Below are positions 45,929-53,778 of a DNA stretch of 64,000 bases, one piece after another. Source of the stretch: CAWBXL01 sp963837365 (GTDB taxonomy: Bacteria > Acidobacteriota > Terriglobia > Terriglobales > Acidobacteriaceae); assembly GCA_963837365.1 (NCBI GenBank), contig CAWIMW010000002.1, positions 124,001 through 188,000 on the forward strand, written 5' to 3'. Position numbers and translations under genes: made by a program. The notes under the pieces were generated by a model. The model saw only the letters and a program-made list of their open reading frames with translations. It had not been told where the DNA came from and ran no database searches. How positions within the stretch are numbered: the stretch's first letter is position 1; each line of letters opens with the position of its first letter.

Positions 45929-47187
45929 TCATTGACTCCCGCAAGTACCAGCAAGGTTAGAAGAATTCGTTTGAGTCCAAATTCACGTCCAGTACAGTCA
46001 AACCACTCCTGCAAAGTGTGCGCTCCGCCTCCGGAGCCGCCGCCGCCGATGGCAATCGCTTCCCGACCTAAAGAAAGCGGGATGTTGGCGTCGGTCGAGG
46101 CACGTTGAATTTGGGCGGCGTTATTGATATGCGCGTCCACGGCACGGATGACTTGCAGGATTCGCGCATTTGCGTCCAATTCCCCGGCGGGGCGGTTGCC
46201 GATGGGAACCACCTCGCAGTTCAACCCGTAAGGACGAGGCCGCGGTGGCCCACGGCGTTCTGTCGCGCGCGTTTCCCTTTCCATCGCACGGTCAAGCGCC
46301 AGATGCAGTGCCGACTCAAGACGCTCCATCTCCACCATCGAGGTAGAACGAATATCCACCCTCATACTGGCTGACTCGGGAATGGAGTTCACCGAGGTGC
46401 CACCACGGACGATGCCGATGTTGAACGTCGTCTTAGGAGAGGTGGGGATTGGAGTCTGTGCGAATTCATGAATGGCGGTCGCCAGCACCAGAATTGGATT
46501 AGGAGCGCCAAAATCGCTCCAAGAGTGGCCGCCCGGGCCGCGTACAATCACTTCGAACCGCCGGCTTCCCAGGGCCTCAGAGACAATGGTGTCCGAGCCG
46601 GCGCCATCCAGAACCAGGGTGTGCAGAATCAGGTCTTTGCCGGGAGACGCAGAGAAAATATGGCGCATGCCGCGTAAGTCTCCCTCGCCTTCTTCCCCTA
46701 CGTTGCCAATGAAAAGTACCGGCAGCGAAGGTTTCACAGCACAATTATGCATGGCGGAGGCAATGGCGAGTAACGCGGTCAGCCCTGCGCCGTTATCCGA
46801 CACGCCTGGCCCGTAGAGGCGGCTGCCTTGTTGCTTCACATTCAGTGGCGTGCCTGCGGGAAAGACGGTATCCATGTGGGCGCTTACGGCAACACAGGGT
46901 TTACCGGCGGCACCGTGAATGCCCAGTATGTTGCCGACTTCATCCCGATGCACATTCTCCAGCCCAAACTCACGAAAGCGCTCCAGCAGCCATTCCCCGC
47001 GCGCAGTCTCGCCAAAAGGAGGAGCAGCCACCCGCGACATAGCCATTTGCCAGCCGGCAAATTCAGCTTCACGGCTGCGCAACCATGCCAATGCGCCACG
47101 AACTGTGGGCAAAGCGGAGATTCGGGCAAGCTCCTGCGGGAGCGTCAGCAAAGCTTCCGAAACATCGGCTCTCGCATTGACCGCCAT
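45925..47187 (-). CDS. M20-family metallopeptidase
   Basis: A 420-residue dizinc aminoacyl hydrolase or peptidase of family M20. Metal-binding motifs are SAHMDTVFPAG (about residue 100), GPGVSDNGAGLTA (about 133) and GNVGEEGEGDLRG (about 168), where EE is the catalytic pair; the C-terminal motif GGGGSGGGAHTLQEWFD carries the last metal-binding histidine. The dimerisation domain lies between (about 215-330). No signal peptide is evident, unlike the coupled amidohydrolase. A short palindrome (GTAACCGTTAC, 47254-47264) lies 67 bases upstream, of uncertain meaning. Confidence 0.9.
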   Translation of the reverse strand: MAVNARADVSEALLTLPQELARISALPTVRGALAWLRSREAEFAGWQMAMSRVAAPPFGETARGEWLLERFREFGLENVHRDEVGNILGIHGAAGKPCVAVSAHMDTVFPAGTPLNVKQQGSRLYGPGVSDNGAGLTALLAIASAMHNCAVKPSLPVLFIGNVGEEGEGDLRGMRHIFSASPGKDLILHTLVLDGAGSDTIVSEALGSRRFEVIVRGPGGHSWSDFGAPNPILVLATAIHEFAQTPIPTSPKTTFNIGIVRGGTSVNSIPESASMRVDIRSTSMVEMERLESALHLALDRAMERETRATERRGPPRPRPYGLNCEVVPIGNRPAGELDANARILQVIRAVDAHINNAAQIQRASTDANIPLSLGREAIAIGGGGSGGGAHTLQEWFDCTGREFGLKRILLTLLVLAGVNE

Positions 47188-47419
47188 CTGTTATCAGCAT
47201 CTTACAACGCAATGGGCCGATTGCTTGGTGACAGTGTGGATTACAACAGTGAGGTAACCGTTACGGCAGAAAGCAGGCGGCAACTCTGGCGACTGGCACG
47301 CAATCTAATCAAAAGGTAAGTGGCGGCTCCCGCGTCCGGTTTTCTGAGCGGAGAGGACTGGCACGGGAGGCCGCGTAGGCATTGTATTTTTCCCGGAAAT
47401 TTTCGTTACACTAAAACAT

Positions 47420-48271
47420 ATGAGAATCAGGTTCTTTAGGTTTGCAGCAACGGCGGTCACGCTCGGTGTCTTATTCTGCAATTCCCTGCTGGCGCAGGAA
47501 GGCCCGCTCGATAAGTCCCAGCCCACAGGAATCACGACGGACGAAATCTTAAAGCGTATGGCGGCGCAGGAAACCACCTTCCAAAAGGCCCGTGAGGGGT
47601 ACGCTTACCGCCAGACCATAAAAGTCGAGACTCTGGATGGCGATACCGTAGACGGTGAATACCAGCAGGTGTTCGATTCCAGTTTCGATGACAAGGGCAA
47701 CCGCATCAAGAATGTTGTGTTTGCTCCGCAAACGACTATCACGCGGATTTATATGGGCCCGAGCGATATGTACGAACTTGAAGACGGCTACCAATTTACC
47801 CTCGGGGTGGAAGAAGTCGGCCAATACAATCTGCTTTACGCCGGTCAGCAGCAGGAAGACGAACTGCACTGCTATGTTTTTGACGTTGCGCCCAAAGAGA
47901 TCGTAGGCAAGAACCGGTATTTTCAGGGGCGTATCTGGCTGGATGATCGCGACTTTCAAATCGTAAAAAGCAGAGGAAAATTTGTACCGGAAAAACATCT
48001 GAACAAGAAGGGCAAGGGGAACGAAGACCTTCACCCGATATTCACCACCTGGCGCGAGCAGATTGACGGAAAATACTGGTTTCCGACTTACACCAGCACG
48101 GATGACACGCTACACTTCGTAAATCAGGACGTCCACATCAAGACGGTAGTGAAATACAGCAACTATCAGCAATTCGGATCGAATGTGAAGATCACCTACG
48201 ACGGCAAAGATGTCGAGAAAGTTCCCAGCAAACAGGACAAGCCGGCTGCGCCGGACAAACCACAAAAATAA
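47420..48271 (+). CDS. Secreted LolA-like protein of unknown function
   Basis: A 283-residue secreted protein: signal peptide to about residue 25 (FCNSLLAQ), then a beta-rich domain with helices typical of the LolA/outer-membrane-sorting-like fold (DEILKRMAAQETTFQKAREG; YFQGRIWLDDRDFQIVKSRG; FTTWREQIDGKYWFPTY). The Lys/Pro-rich tail (SKQDKPAAPDKPQK) is probably unstructured. Similar segments occur at the end of the VWFA protein at 25895. Its ligand is probably hydrophobic, but this is inference from fold. It is a single gene, convergent with the HNH nuclease gene. Confidence 0.72.
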   Translation: MRIRFFRFAATAVTLGVLFCNSLLAQEGPLDKSQPTGITTDEILKRMAAQETTFQKAREGYAYRQTIKVETLDGDTVDGEYQQVFDSSFDDKGNRIKNVVFAPQTTITRIYMGPSDMYELEDGYQFTLGVEEVGQYNLLYAGQQQEDELHCYVFDVAPKEIVGKNRYFQGRIWLDDRDFQIVKSRGKFVPEKHLNKKGKGNEDLHPIFTTWREQIDGKYWFPTYTSTDDTLHFVNQDVHIKTVVKYSNYQQFGSNVKITYDGKDVEKVPSKQDKPAAPDKPQK

Positions 48272-48277
48272 CTGGAG

Positions 48278-48880
48278 CTAGAAGAACAGGTATTTCCGCC
48301 AGCGATCATCCGACCCCATCAGCCGCATGATATGGCGGCTGGTGTGGAGGTTGAAGGCGCGGGGTTCGCGCATCAGTTTCATGCCGGCTTCGATGGGAAG
48401 CTGATTGCTCTTGCGGCGGTTGCAGGAATGGCAGCAGGCCACCAGGTTTTCCCAGGTTGACATACCTCCGCGAGAACGAGGGATTACGTGGTCGAGGGTC
48501 AAGTCACCCGACGATAAAACTTCCGCGCAGTACTGGCAGGTATTGCGATCGCGCAGCAGGATGTTCTTGCGCGACAGGGCGCGCGTCTGGTGCGGGATGC
48601 GGCGGTATTCCAGCAGACGAATGACGGAAGGCACACGCAGCGCGAAGCGTGCAGCGTGGAGGAAGTGGCCGTTCTCTTCCTCGGTCATGGCGACGCCCTT
48701 GAGCACCAGCACGATCGCACGGCGCGCGGCACAGACATTGATAGGCTCGTAGGATGTATTCAGCACCAGAACAGGAGCGTGCAGAGCATGGCCGTCGCTG
48801 GGCGAATGAACGACGTCCACCGGCTGTAGCGGCGGCGGGTGCCGGCTGTGGCCCATCGAATTGTTCAGGCTCGCGGACAT
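48278..48880 (-). CDS. HNH endonuclease
   Basis: A 200-residue protein. The C-terminal HNH domain has zinc-binding CQYC and CHSCNRRK pairs and the catalytic LTLDHVIPRSRGG segment (about residues 125-165). The N-terminal part (VLNTSYEPINVCAARRAIVLVL) is the standard one of the stand-alone bacterial HNH family found in many phyla. ATG 48880 is chosen over 48922 because GGAAG lies eight bases upstream and the longer form would be read from an intergenic repeat. It probably acts in DNA maintenance; the exact role is unknown. Confidence 0.88.
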   Translation of the reverse strand: MSASLNNSMGHSRHPPPLQPVDVVHSPSDGHALHAPVLVLNTSYEPINVCAARRAIVLVLKGVAMTEEENGHFLHAARFALRVPSVIRLLEYRRIPHQTRALSRKNILLRDRNTCQYCAEVLSSGDLTLDHVIPRSRGGMSTWENLVACCHSCNRRKSNQLPIEAGMKLMREPRAFNLHTSRHIMRLMGSDDRWRKYLFF

Positions 48881-48899
48881 TTCTAACTTCCGAGCTTCA

Positions 48900-48922
48900 C
48901 GGGGCAAGCCCCGTCTCCACAC
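48900..48922. repeat. Hairpin repeat, CCCGTCTCCACAC type
   Basis: CGGGGC-AA-GCCCCG followed by TCTCCACAC. The same stem-plus-tail design recurs at 55935-55960 and, without the TCTC part, at 53745-53768. Confidence 0.5.
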
Positions 48923-48931
48923 GTGCAGCTA

Positions 48932-49756
48932 TTACCCCGCTGCGGCTACTGCTATTGGGGCTTCGTCGTCTACGTCTATCTGTGCGAAGTTCGCTTCTGC
49001 TTTTAGTGTGCGGGCGACTGTAGCCACAAATACTTTAGATGCGCCAGCCCGGCGCAAGACCCTGGCACATTCAGAGGCCGTGGTACCGGTGGTAAATACA
49101 TCATCCACCAGCAGAAATTCACGCCTCTGCACTTTCTCCGGCTTGAGCACCGCAAACGCGCCCCGGAGGTTTTCCCTACGCTGGTGGCGGGTCAATCCAA
49201 TTTGCGATTGGGTCTCTCTGCGGCGCTCCAAAATACGGTCATGCAGTTCCAGCGTTCCTGCGGCGGAATTCAGTTTCAACGCGGCCTTGGCAATCAATTC
49301 CGCCTGGTTAAAACCTCGCTGGCGCAGTTTGCTGGCATGCAATGGGACGGGAGTGACGAGAATGGGGCCATCGCCAAACGAAGGCCCAAGCAACGCAATA
49401 GCCTCAGCCAACATGCGCCCCAACACTGCGGCAGCTGGACGCACGTGTTCATACTTCAAAAGATGAATCAGGTCGCGCAGCCCGCCAGAATAGCTGCCGT
49501 ACGCCACAGCTCTGGCATAAGGGGGATCGAGCCTGCGGCACAACCCGCATTTAGGCTCCTCCGCGTCACTGGAAACGGCATAGGGACTCACCAGCCGTTC
49601 GCCGCAGATGACGCAAGTTCCGCCGGCAATGGGCCGGACGGATTGCAGGCATTGTTCACAAACCGGCAAGCGGGAAATATTTACGAGGGGGGTACTGCAA
49701 AGGCGGCAATTGGCAGGAAATAAAGTCGCGAACAGACCCTCAGCCACCGTGTTCAT
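48932..49756 (-). CDS. ComF-family phosphoribosyltransferase-like protein
   Basis: A 274-residue protein of the ComF/GntX family. An N-terminal zinc-binding region with CxxC pairs (CRLC, CEQC, CVIC, CGLC; about residues 15-90) is followed by a type I phosphoribosyltransferase fold with the PRPP loop LLVDDVFTTGTTA (about 212-224) and PVPLHASKLRQRGFNQA. ComF proteins act in DNA uptake in competent bacteria; here the role is inferred from family. The start at 49756 is preferred to 49858 because the first CxxC normally lies near the N-terminus and the longer version overlaps the upstream gene. The neighbour upstream encodes a zinc-ribbon protein. Confidence 0.85.
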   Translation of the reverse strand: MNTVAEGLFATLFPANCRLCSTPLVNISRLPVCEQCLQSVRPIAGGTCVICGERLVSPYAVSSDAEEPKCGLCRRLDPPYARAVAYGSYSGGLRDLIHLLKYEHVRPAAAVLGRMLAEAIALLGPSFGDGPILVTPVPLHASKLRQRGFNQAELIAKAALKLNSAAGTLELHDRILERRRETQSQIGLTRHQRRENLRGAFAVLKPEKVQRREFLLVDDVFTTGTTASECARVLRRAGASKVFVATVARTLKAEANFAQIDVDDEAPIAVAAAG

Positions 49757-49820
49757 CCAGGACACAAGAACTCCCGGCTGCGCTGCGGTCTTTTCCCGAG
49801 TACTTCGAGTTTGGTCCGTA

Positions 49821-50141
49821 CTACTGCTGAAGACGAACCTCCTCCGCCCGGGCCGCACTTCCTAGATTGCTCCCAGAGGGATTTTTCTCAGTATACGGGC
49901 CGGATACAGGGGGGTGCAACACGTCGAGGAACTGATCTGCAACGGGAGTAACCAGTTCGGAGCTGTCACGCTTGCGGGCCGGAACAAACAGAGGCCGGTA
50001 AAAACGCCGGTAACAGCCGCCACAGCGTACGGTCCGAAACAAGAATACTGGGAGAAGAAATTTTTCCGCAAAACTCCGTGGGCGGGAGCGAAACGCTTGC
50101 ATGCTCCCGCATCTATCACACTGAAAATACCTCGAGAACAC
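49821..50141 (-). CDS. Small zinc-ribbon protein
   Basis: A 106-residue basic protein with two CxxC knuckles: CDRC (about residue 8) and CGGC (about residue 40), the latter in VRCGGCYRRFYRPLF. The C-terminal half is polar. No named family, but the two knuckles and the patterned basic residues argue for a real protein. GTG at 50141 is chosen because AAGGAG lies five bases upstream. It ends 64 bases before the ComF-type gene on the same strand and may be co-transcribed with it. Confidence 0.6.
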   Translation of the reverse strand: MFSRYFQCDRCGSMQAFRSRPRSFAEKFLLPVFLFRTVRCGGCYRRFYRPLFVPARKRDSSELVTPVADQFLDVLHPPVSGPYTEKNPSGSNLGSAARAEEVRLQQ

Positions 50142-50505
50142 AGCCACTCCTTGGAGGCCAGAGGATAGAGGTGGGTGTATTCAAGATATCAAATCCCGGT
50201 CGGAGGCGGAAGCTGATAAGGTCAAGCGGTACGATACCCAAGATGGTGTCCTGATTTGGCTTTCTTTGCGTACTTTGCAGGCGTTTTTTGGTGGCCTTTG
50301 CGGCCAAATTCTTTTTGACTTACGCGGAGAACATAAAGATCGTAACCGCAAAGCACGCAGAGAACACCGCGCCAAGGGCGTAAAGACGACCAAGTTAGGA
50401 CATACCGATACTCCAGGCTGACTTGTAAAGCAGGCCGCGCGCGTGATAACGTGCGCGAGTTTCGTTATGTTGATATTCATCAACCTACTACGAGGACAAT
50501 GACCG
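50142..50505. other. Intergenic region with repeat, upstream of OPT gene
   Basis: Mostly occupied by an imperfect inverted repeat (about 50262-50386). Nothing gene-like was found. Open frames here reflect the repeat. Confidence 0.5.
50262..50386. repeat. Intergenic repeat with CTTTGCG/CGCAAAG arms
   Basis: Left part TTTGCGTACTTTGCAGG and CCTTTGCGGCC; right part ACCGCAAAGCACGCAGAG, in inverted relation. Repeats of this kind are common between genes in soil bacteria; it is related in style to the CACAGAGG repeats at 52566 and 53342. Confidence 0.5.
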
Positions 50506-52557
50506 ATGAGCGCACAGCCCCCTACCACAACCGAAATGCCCGGCAAGCACCGTCCGTTTGTGCCCGAGAACATGGAGATGAAGGAGTTCACCTGGCGGGC
50601 TGTGCTGATCGGGTTAGTTATGACCGTCATTCTTGGCGCGGCCAATGCTTATCTTGGACTGCGCGCCGGAATCACGATCGCCGCTACTTATCCGGCGGCA
50701 GTGATTGGCATGGCGATCTTGCGCACCTGGAAAGGATCGGTGCTGGAAGAGAACATCGCACGTACTTCCGGAACGATTGGAGAGGGTTTGGCTGCCGGGG
50801 CAATTTTCACCATTCCCGCCTTCGTGATCTCCGGCGCCTGGACTACGTTCGGTTGGCAGCAGTACTGGAAAGCAACCGCCTTGATGATGGTAGGCAGCAT
50901 CCTGGGCGTGCTCTTTATTTCATTGGTTCGACGAGTAATGGTGGAAGACCCGGAGCTTCCCTTCCCTGAATCGGTCGCAGCGGCGGAGATCCACAAGGCG
51001 GGGCAACGCGGCGCTCAGGCGGCGAAATATCTTTTCTGGAACATCGGCATCGGCGGCGTGGTTTACATGCTGGGCAAGTTCGGCCTCTTTGCCGCCGACC
51101 AGGATTTTCATCTAACCGTTGGTAATCTCGGACACAGTCAGCTTAAGTTGGGCACCGGCGCCGGCTCGAATGCGCTGGCTACAGGAGGGACCACGGTCTT
51201 CGCCGCTCCGAGCGTAAGTCCGGCGTACCTGGGCGTGGGCTACATCATTGGAGTGCGGCTAGCTTCCATTCAATTCGCCGGCAGCGTCCTGGCCTGGGGA
51301 CTGCTGGTGCCGATGATGATCTTTTTCCTGGGCCCTCAGCTTCACCAATACATTCCTGCCGGAACGCCGGACGACTGGGCAAACACGGCGCAGGCGGTTT
51401 GGAAATACATTGTGCGCCCCATCGCGGTGGGCGGCATGTTGGTCGGCGCCGCCTACACACTGTTCAAGATGCGCGCCAGCCTCACCTCAGGCTTCGGCCG
51501 AGCGATTGCCGACATGCGACAGACCTCCGAGCAGCGCGCCAAGCTGTCCCGCACGGAACGCTACATGAGCTTCAAAACAGTTTTCATCTTGATCGCTATC
51601 GTCTTCGCGCTCATGTGTTGGCTCTACATTCACATCTCGGGTCTGATCTGGCCCGCGTTGGTGGCGGCAGTGGTCATGCTGATTGTGGGATTTTTCTTTG
51701 CCACCGTCTCCGGCAACCTGGTGGGATTCATCGGTTCATCGAACAACCCCGTCTCTGGTTTGACGCTCTCTACGTTGCTGATCGCTGCCCTGCTCATGGT
51801 TGCGCTGGGAGTCTCCGGAGGCTCCGGAGTGGCCGTGGTATTGGGCGTAGCAGCGGTGGTTTGCGTTTCGTCGTCAGTCGCTGGCGAACTGCTGCAAGAC
51901 TTCAAAGTTGGCTATATTCTTGGCGGCACGCCGCAAAAAATTCAGATCGCGGAGTTGATCGCCGTGGTAGTGGCCAGCCTGGTCATGTTTCTGCCGTTGA
52001 TGCTGCTCCAGGAAGGGAGCCTCCGAGCGGGCACGGGCGGTTTCGGCGGAACCGATTTGCCTGCGCCGCAGGCCGGGCTGATGGCCGCCCTCGCCCAGGG
52101 CATTGTGGGCGGGCAGATGGCCTGGCCGCTGGTGGTGGTCGGCATCCTGTTTGGCATCGCCATGATCATGATGCAGGTCAAGAGCCCCATGCTGGTGGCT
52201 GTGGGTATGTACTTGCCGTTCGGGACGACATTTGCGATTTTCGTCGGCGGCTTGTTCCGTTCTCTCGGTGATTGGGTGGCCCAGCGGCGCGGCTACAACG
52301 ACGCGCAAAAAGCGCGAGTAGAGAATGCGGGGATTCTGACCTCCTCAGGACTCATCGCAGGAGAGGCGATTCTTGGTCTGGTATGGGCCGGATTGCAGTT
52401 TGCTCCGGCGTGGGCCAGGCCACAGATCTTCTCGATTCCTTCTTACCTCGTTGGAGGGATGATTGTATTGATCGGGTTGGCCGCGCTTATGATCCGGCTG
52501 CCGCTTTCCGCCGCTGGCGATCCCAGCGAACCTGCGCCGCCAACGGCCATGATGTGA
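50506..52557 (+). CDS. OPT-family oligopeptide transporter
   Basis: A 683-residue integral membrane protein of the oligopeptide transporter (OPT) superfamily, with about 14-16 hydrophobic segments. Typical landmarks: the N-terminal FTWRAVLIGLVMTVILGAAN and YLGLRAGITIAATYPAAVIG, ELPFPESVAAAEI, and NPVSGLTLSTLL. It imports small peptides or metal chelates by proton symport. GAGGACA precedes the ATG. It stands at the head of a plus-strand series but is separated from yggS by a repeat, so may be its own unit. Confidence 0.92.
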   Translation: MSAQPPTTTEMPGKHRPFVPENMEMKEFTWRAVLIGLVMTVILGAANAYLGLRAGITIAATYPAAVIGMAILRTWKGSVLEENIARTSGTIGEGLAAGAIFTIPAFVISGAWTTFGWQQYWKATALMMVGSILGVLFISLVRRVMVEDPELPFPESVAAAEIHKAGQRGAQAAKYLFWNIGIGGVVYMLGKFGLFAADQDFHLTVGNLGHSQLKLGTGAGSNALATGGTTVFAAPSVSPAYLGVGYIIGVRLASIQFAGSVLAWGLLVPMMIFFLGPQLHQYIPAGTPDDWANTAQAVWKYIVRPIAVGGMLVGAAYTLFKMRASLTSGFGRAIADMRQTSEQRAKLSRTERYMSFKTVFILIAIVFALMCWLYIHISGLIWPALVAAVVMLIVGFFFATVSGNLVGFIGSSNNPVSGLTLSTLLIAALLMVALGVSGGSGVAVVLGVAAVVCVSSSVAGELLQDFKVGYILGGTPQKIQIAELIAVVVASLVMFLPLMLLQEGSLRAGTGGFGGTDLPAPQAGLMAALAQGIVGGQMAWPLVVVGILFGIAMIMMQVKSPMLVAVGMYLPFGTTFAIFVGGLFRSLGDWVAQRRGYNDAQKARVENAGILTSSGLIAGEAILGLVWAGLQFAPAWARPQIFSIPSYLVGGMIVLIGLAALMIRLPLSAAGDPSEPAPPTAMM

Positions 52558-52565
52558 AATCCTAA

Positions 52566-52629
52566 CTACAGAGGACACCGGGGAAAGCTCCCGATTTTTT
52601 TCCTGTGTACCTCTGTGCCCTCTGTGGCT
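52566..52629. repeat. CACAGAGG-type intergenic repeat
   Basis: ACAGAGGACACCGGGGAAAG on the left and TGTGTACCTCTGTGCCCTCT on the right form an imperfect inverted repeat between the OPT and YggS genes. It resembles the cleaner copy at 53342-53432. Confidence 0.55.
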
Positions 52630-52637
52630 GGTCCTTT

Positions 52638-53342
52638 ATGTCGATCTCGGAGAACATTGCTCTGGTTCGGGAACAGATCGCCGCCGCAGCGGGACGCGCG
52701 GGACGCAAGCCGGAAGAAATCACCCTAATGGCGGTAAGCAAGACGTTTCCGCCACGGCAAATTCGCGAAGCTTTCGATGCCGGCCTGCGCGTGTTTGGGG
52801 AAAGCAAGGTGCAGGAATTTGCCGGCAAAGCGAATGCCCTGAGTGATTTGAGCGATGGGCAATGGCACATGATCGGGCATCTGCAAAGCAACAAGGCGAA
52901 CAAGGCCGCGGAACTTTTCTCGGCGGTGGATTCAGTGGACTCACTGCGGCTGGCGGAAAGACTGAATGCTGCCGCGAAACATCTGGGGAAAAAGTTGGCG
53001 GTGCTGGTGGAGGTCAATGTCGGAGGCGAGGTCGCAAAGAGTGGGATGTCTCCCGATTCCTCTGAACTGGAAAATGTCCTGCAAGCCGCGCCGAGACTTG
53101 AGCATCTCGCGCTACGAGGCTTCATGACCGTTCCACCGCTCGCGGAAGGTCCTCAAGATGCCCGGCCGTTTTTTCGCAAACTGCGGGAACTGCGCGATCA
53201 GATCGCGCGACGGGGGCTGCCTGCGGTGGGCATGGATGTGTTGTCTATGGGTATGTCGCATGACTTCGAAGTCGCCATCGAAGAAGGTTCGACTTGCGTG
53301 CGCGTGGGCACAGCAATCTTTGGGGAAAGGCCAAAAGCCTAA
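52638..53342 (+). CDS. YggS/PLPBP-family pyridoxal phosphate-binding protein
   Basis: A 234-residue cytoplasmic PLP-binding protein with an alanine-racemase-like barrel. The PLP lysine is in LMAVSKTFPPRQI (about residue 36), followed by FGESKVQEFAGK, WHMIGHLQSNKA and the C-terminal SMGMSHDFEVAIEEGSTCVRVGTAIFG. It controls vitamin B6 and amino-acid balance. ATG 52638 is used; an earlier in-frame ATG at 52605 lies inside the repeat and would add residues not seen in the family. A DUF167 gene follows after another repeat, a common pairing in bacteria. Confidence 0.93.
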   Translation: MSISENIALVREQIAAAAGRAGRKPEEITLMAVSKTFPPRQIREAFDAGLRVFGESKVQEFAGKANALSDLSDGQWHMIGHLQSNKANKAAELFSAVDSVDSLRLAERLNAAAKHLGKKLAVLVEVNVGGEVAKSGMSPDSSELENVLQAAPRLEHLALRGFMTVPPLAEGPQDARPFFRKLRELRDQIARRGLPAVGMDVLSMGMSHDFEVAIEEGSTCVRVGTAIFGERPKA

Positions 53343-53432
53343 CCACAGAGGACACAGGGTTCCACAGAGGAACATCCACGGAGGAACTCCTCTGTGAAGC
53401 CTTTCTCCGTGGAACTCTGTGTTCTCTGTGGT
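53342..53432. repeat. CACAGAGG-type inverted repeat
   Basis: Arms of about 31 bases: left begins ACCACAGAGGACACAGGGTT and right ends CTCTGTGTTCTCTGTGGT; they pair with few mismatches around a short centre. The left arm begins at the last base of the yggS stop. It could form a long hairpin and terminate or stabilise transcripts. Confidence 0.7.
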
Positions 53433-53442
53433 GAAAGGTCTT

Positions 53443-53730
53443 ATGGTCCGAATCAACACCGCAACTGACGGCGCGACATTCGCGGTTAAGGTTCATCCAC
53501 GCGCGAAGAAGAATGCGATAACAGGTGAAGTCGGAGATGCCCTCAAGTTGTCCCTGACCGCGCCTCCGGTCGATGGCAAGGCCAACCAGGCCTGCATCGA
53601 ATTCTTCGCAAATCTTTTGAAGGTTCCGCGTTCCTCCGTTACCATAGCCTCCGGCCAGAACAGCCGGAATAAAGTTGTTCGGGTTGCGGGGATTTCACTG
53701 GCTGAGATCCAAAAGAGACTAACTATCTGA
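53443..53730 (+). CDS. DUF167 (YggU-type) protein
   Basis: A 95-residue protein of the small DUF167 family: FAVKVHPRAKKNAITG near the N-terminus, LKLSLTAPPVDGKANQACIEFFA in the middle (shown in part) and SGQNSRNKVVRVAGI at the end. Function unknown; it is often next to yggS. ATG 53443 has AAAGG six bases upstream; earlier in-frame starts fall within the repeat. Confidence 0.88.
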   Translation: MVRINTATDGATFAVKVHPRAKKNAITGEVGDALKLSLTAPPVDGKANQACIEFFANLLKVPRSSVTIASGQNSRNKVVRVAGISLAEIQKRLTI

Positions 53731-53744
53731 ATGCTGGTGAGAAC

Positions 53745-53768
53745 GCGGGCGAGGGCGCCCGCGCCACA
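53745..53768. repeat. Hairpin repeat at the start of the POT-like gene
   Basis: GCGGGC-GAGGGC-GCCCGC followed by GCCACA. The open frame crosses it, giving a TRARAPAPHG stretch that is probably not translated, since a TTG with a ribosome-binding site follows. Confidence 0.45.
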
Positions 53769-53778
53769 TGGAGCCTGT

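Noticed and set aside
47254..47264. GTAACCGTTAC palindrome near the M20 peptidase start
   Set aside because: The centre is a single C rather than CG and only one copy exists, so it was not called an operator.
47205..47319. A 35-codon plus-strand reading frame (MGRLLGDSVDYNSEV...) upstream of the secreted LolA-like gene
   Set aside because: It looks somewhat protein-like but has no ribosome-binding site, no known homologue and overlaps the upstream region of the M20 gene.
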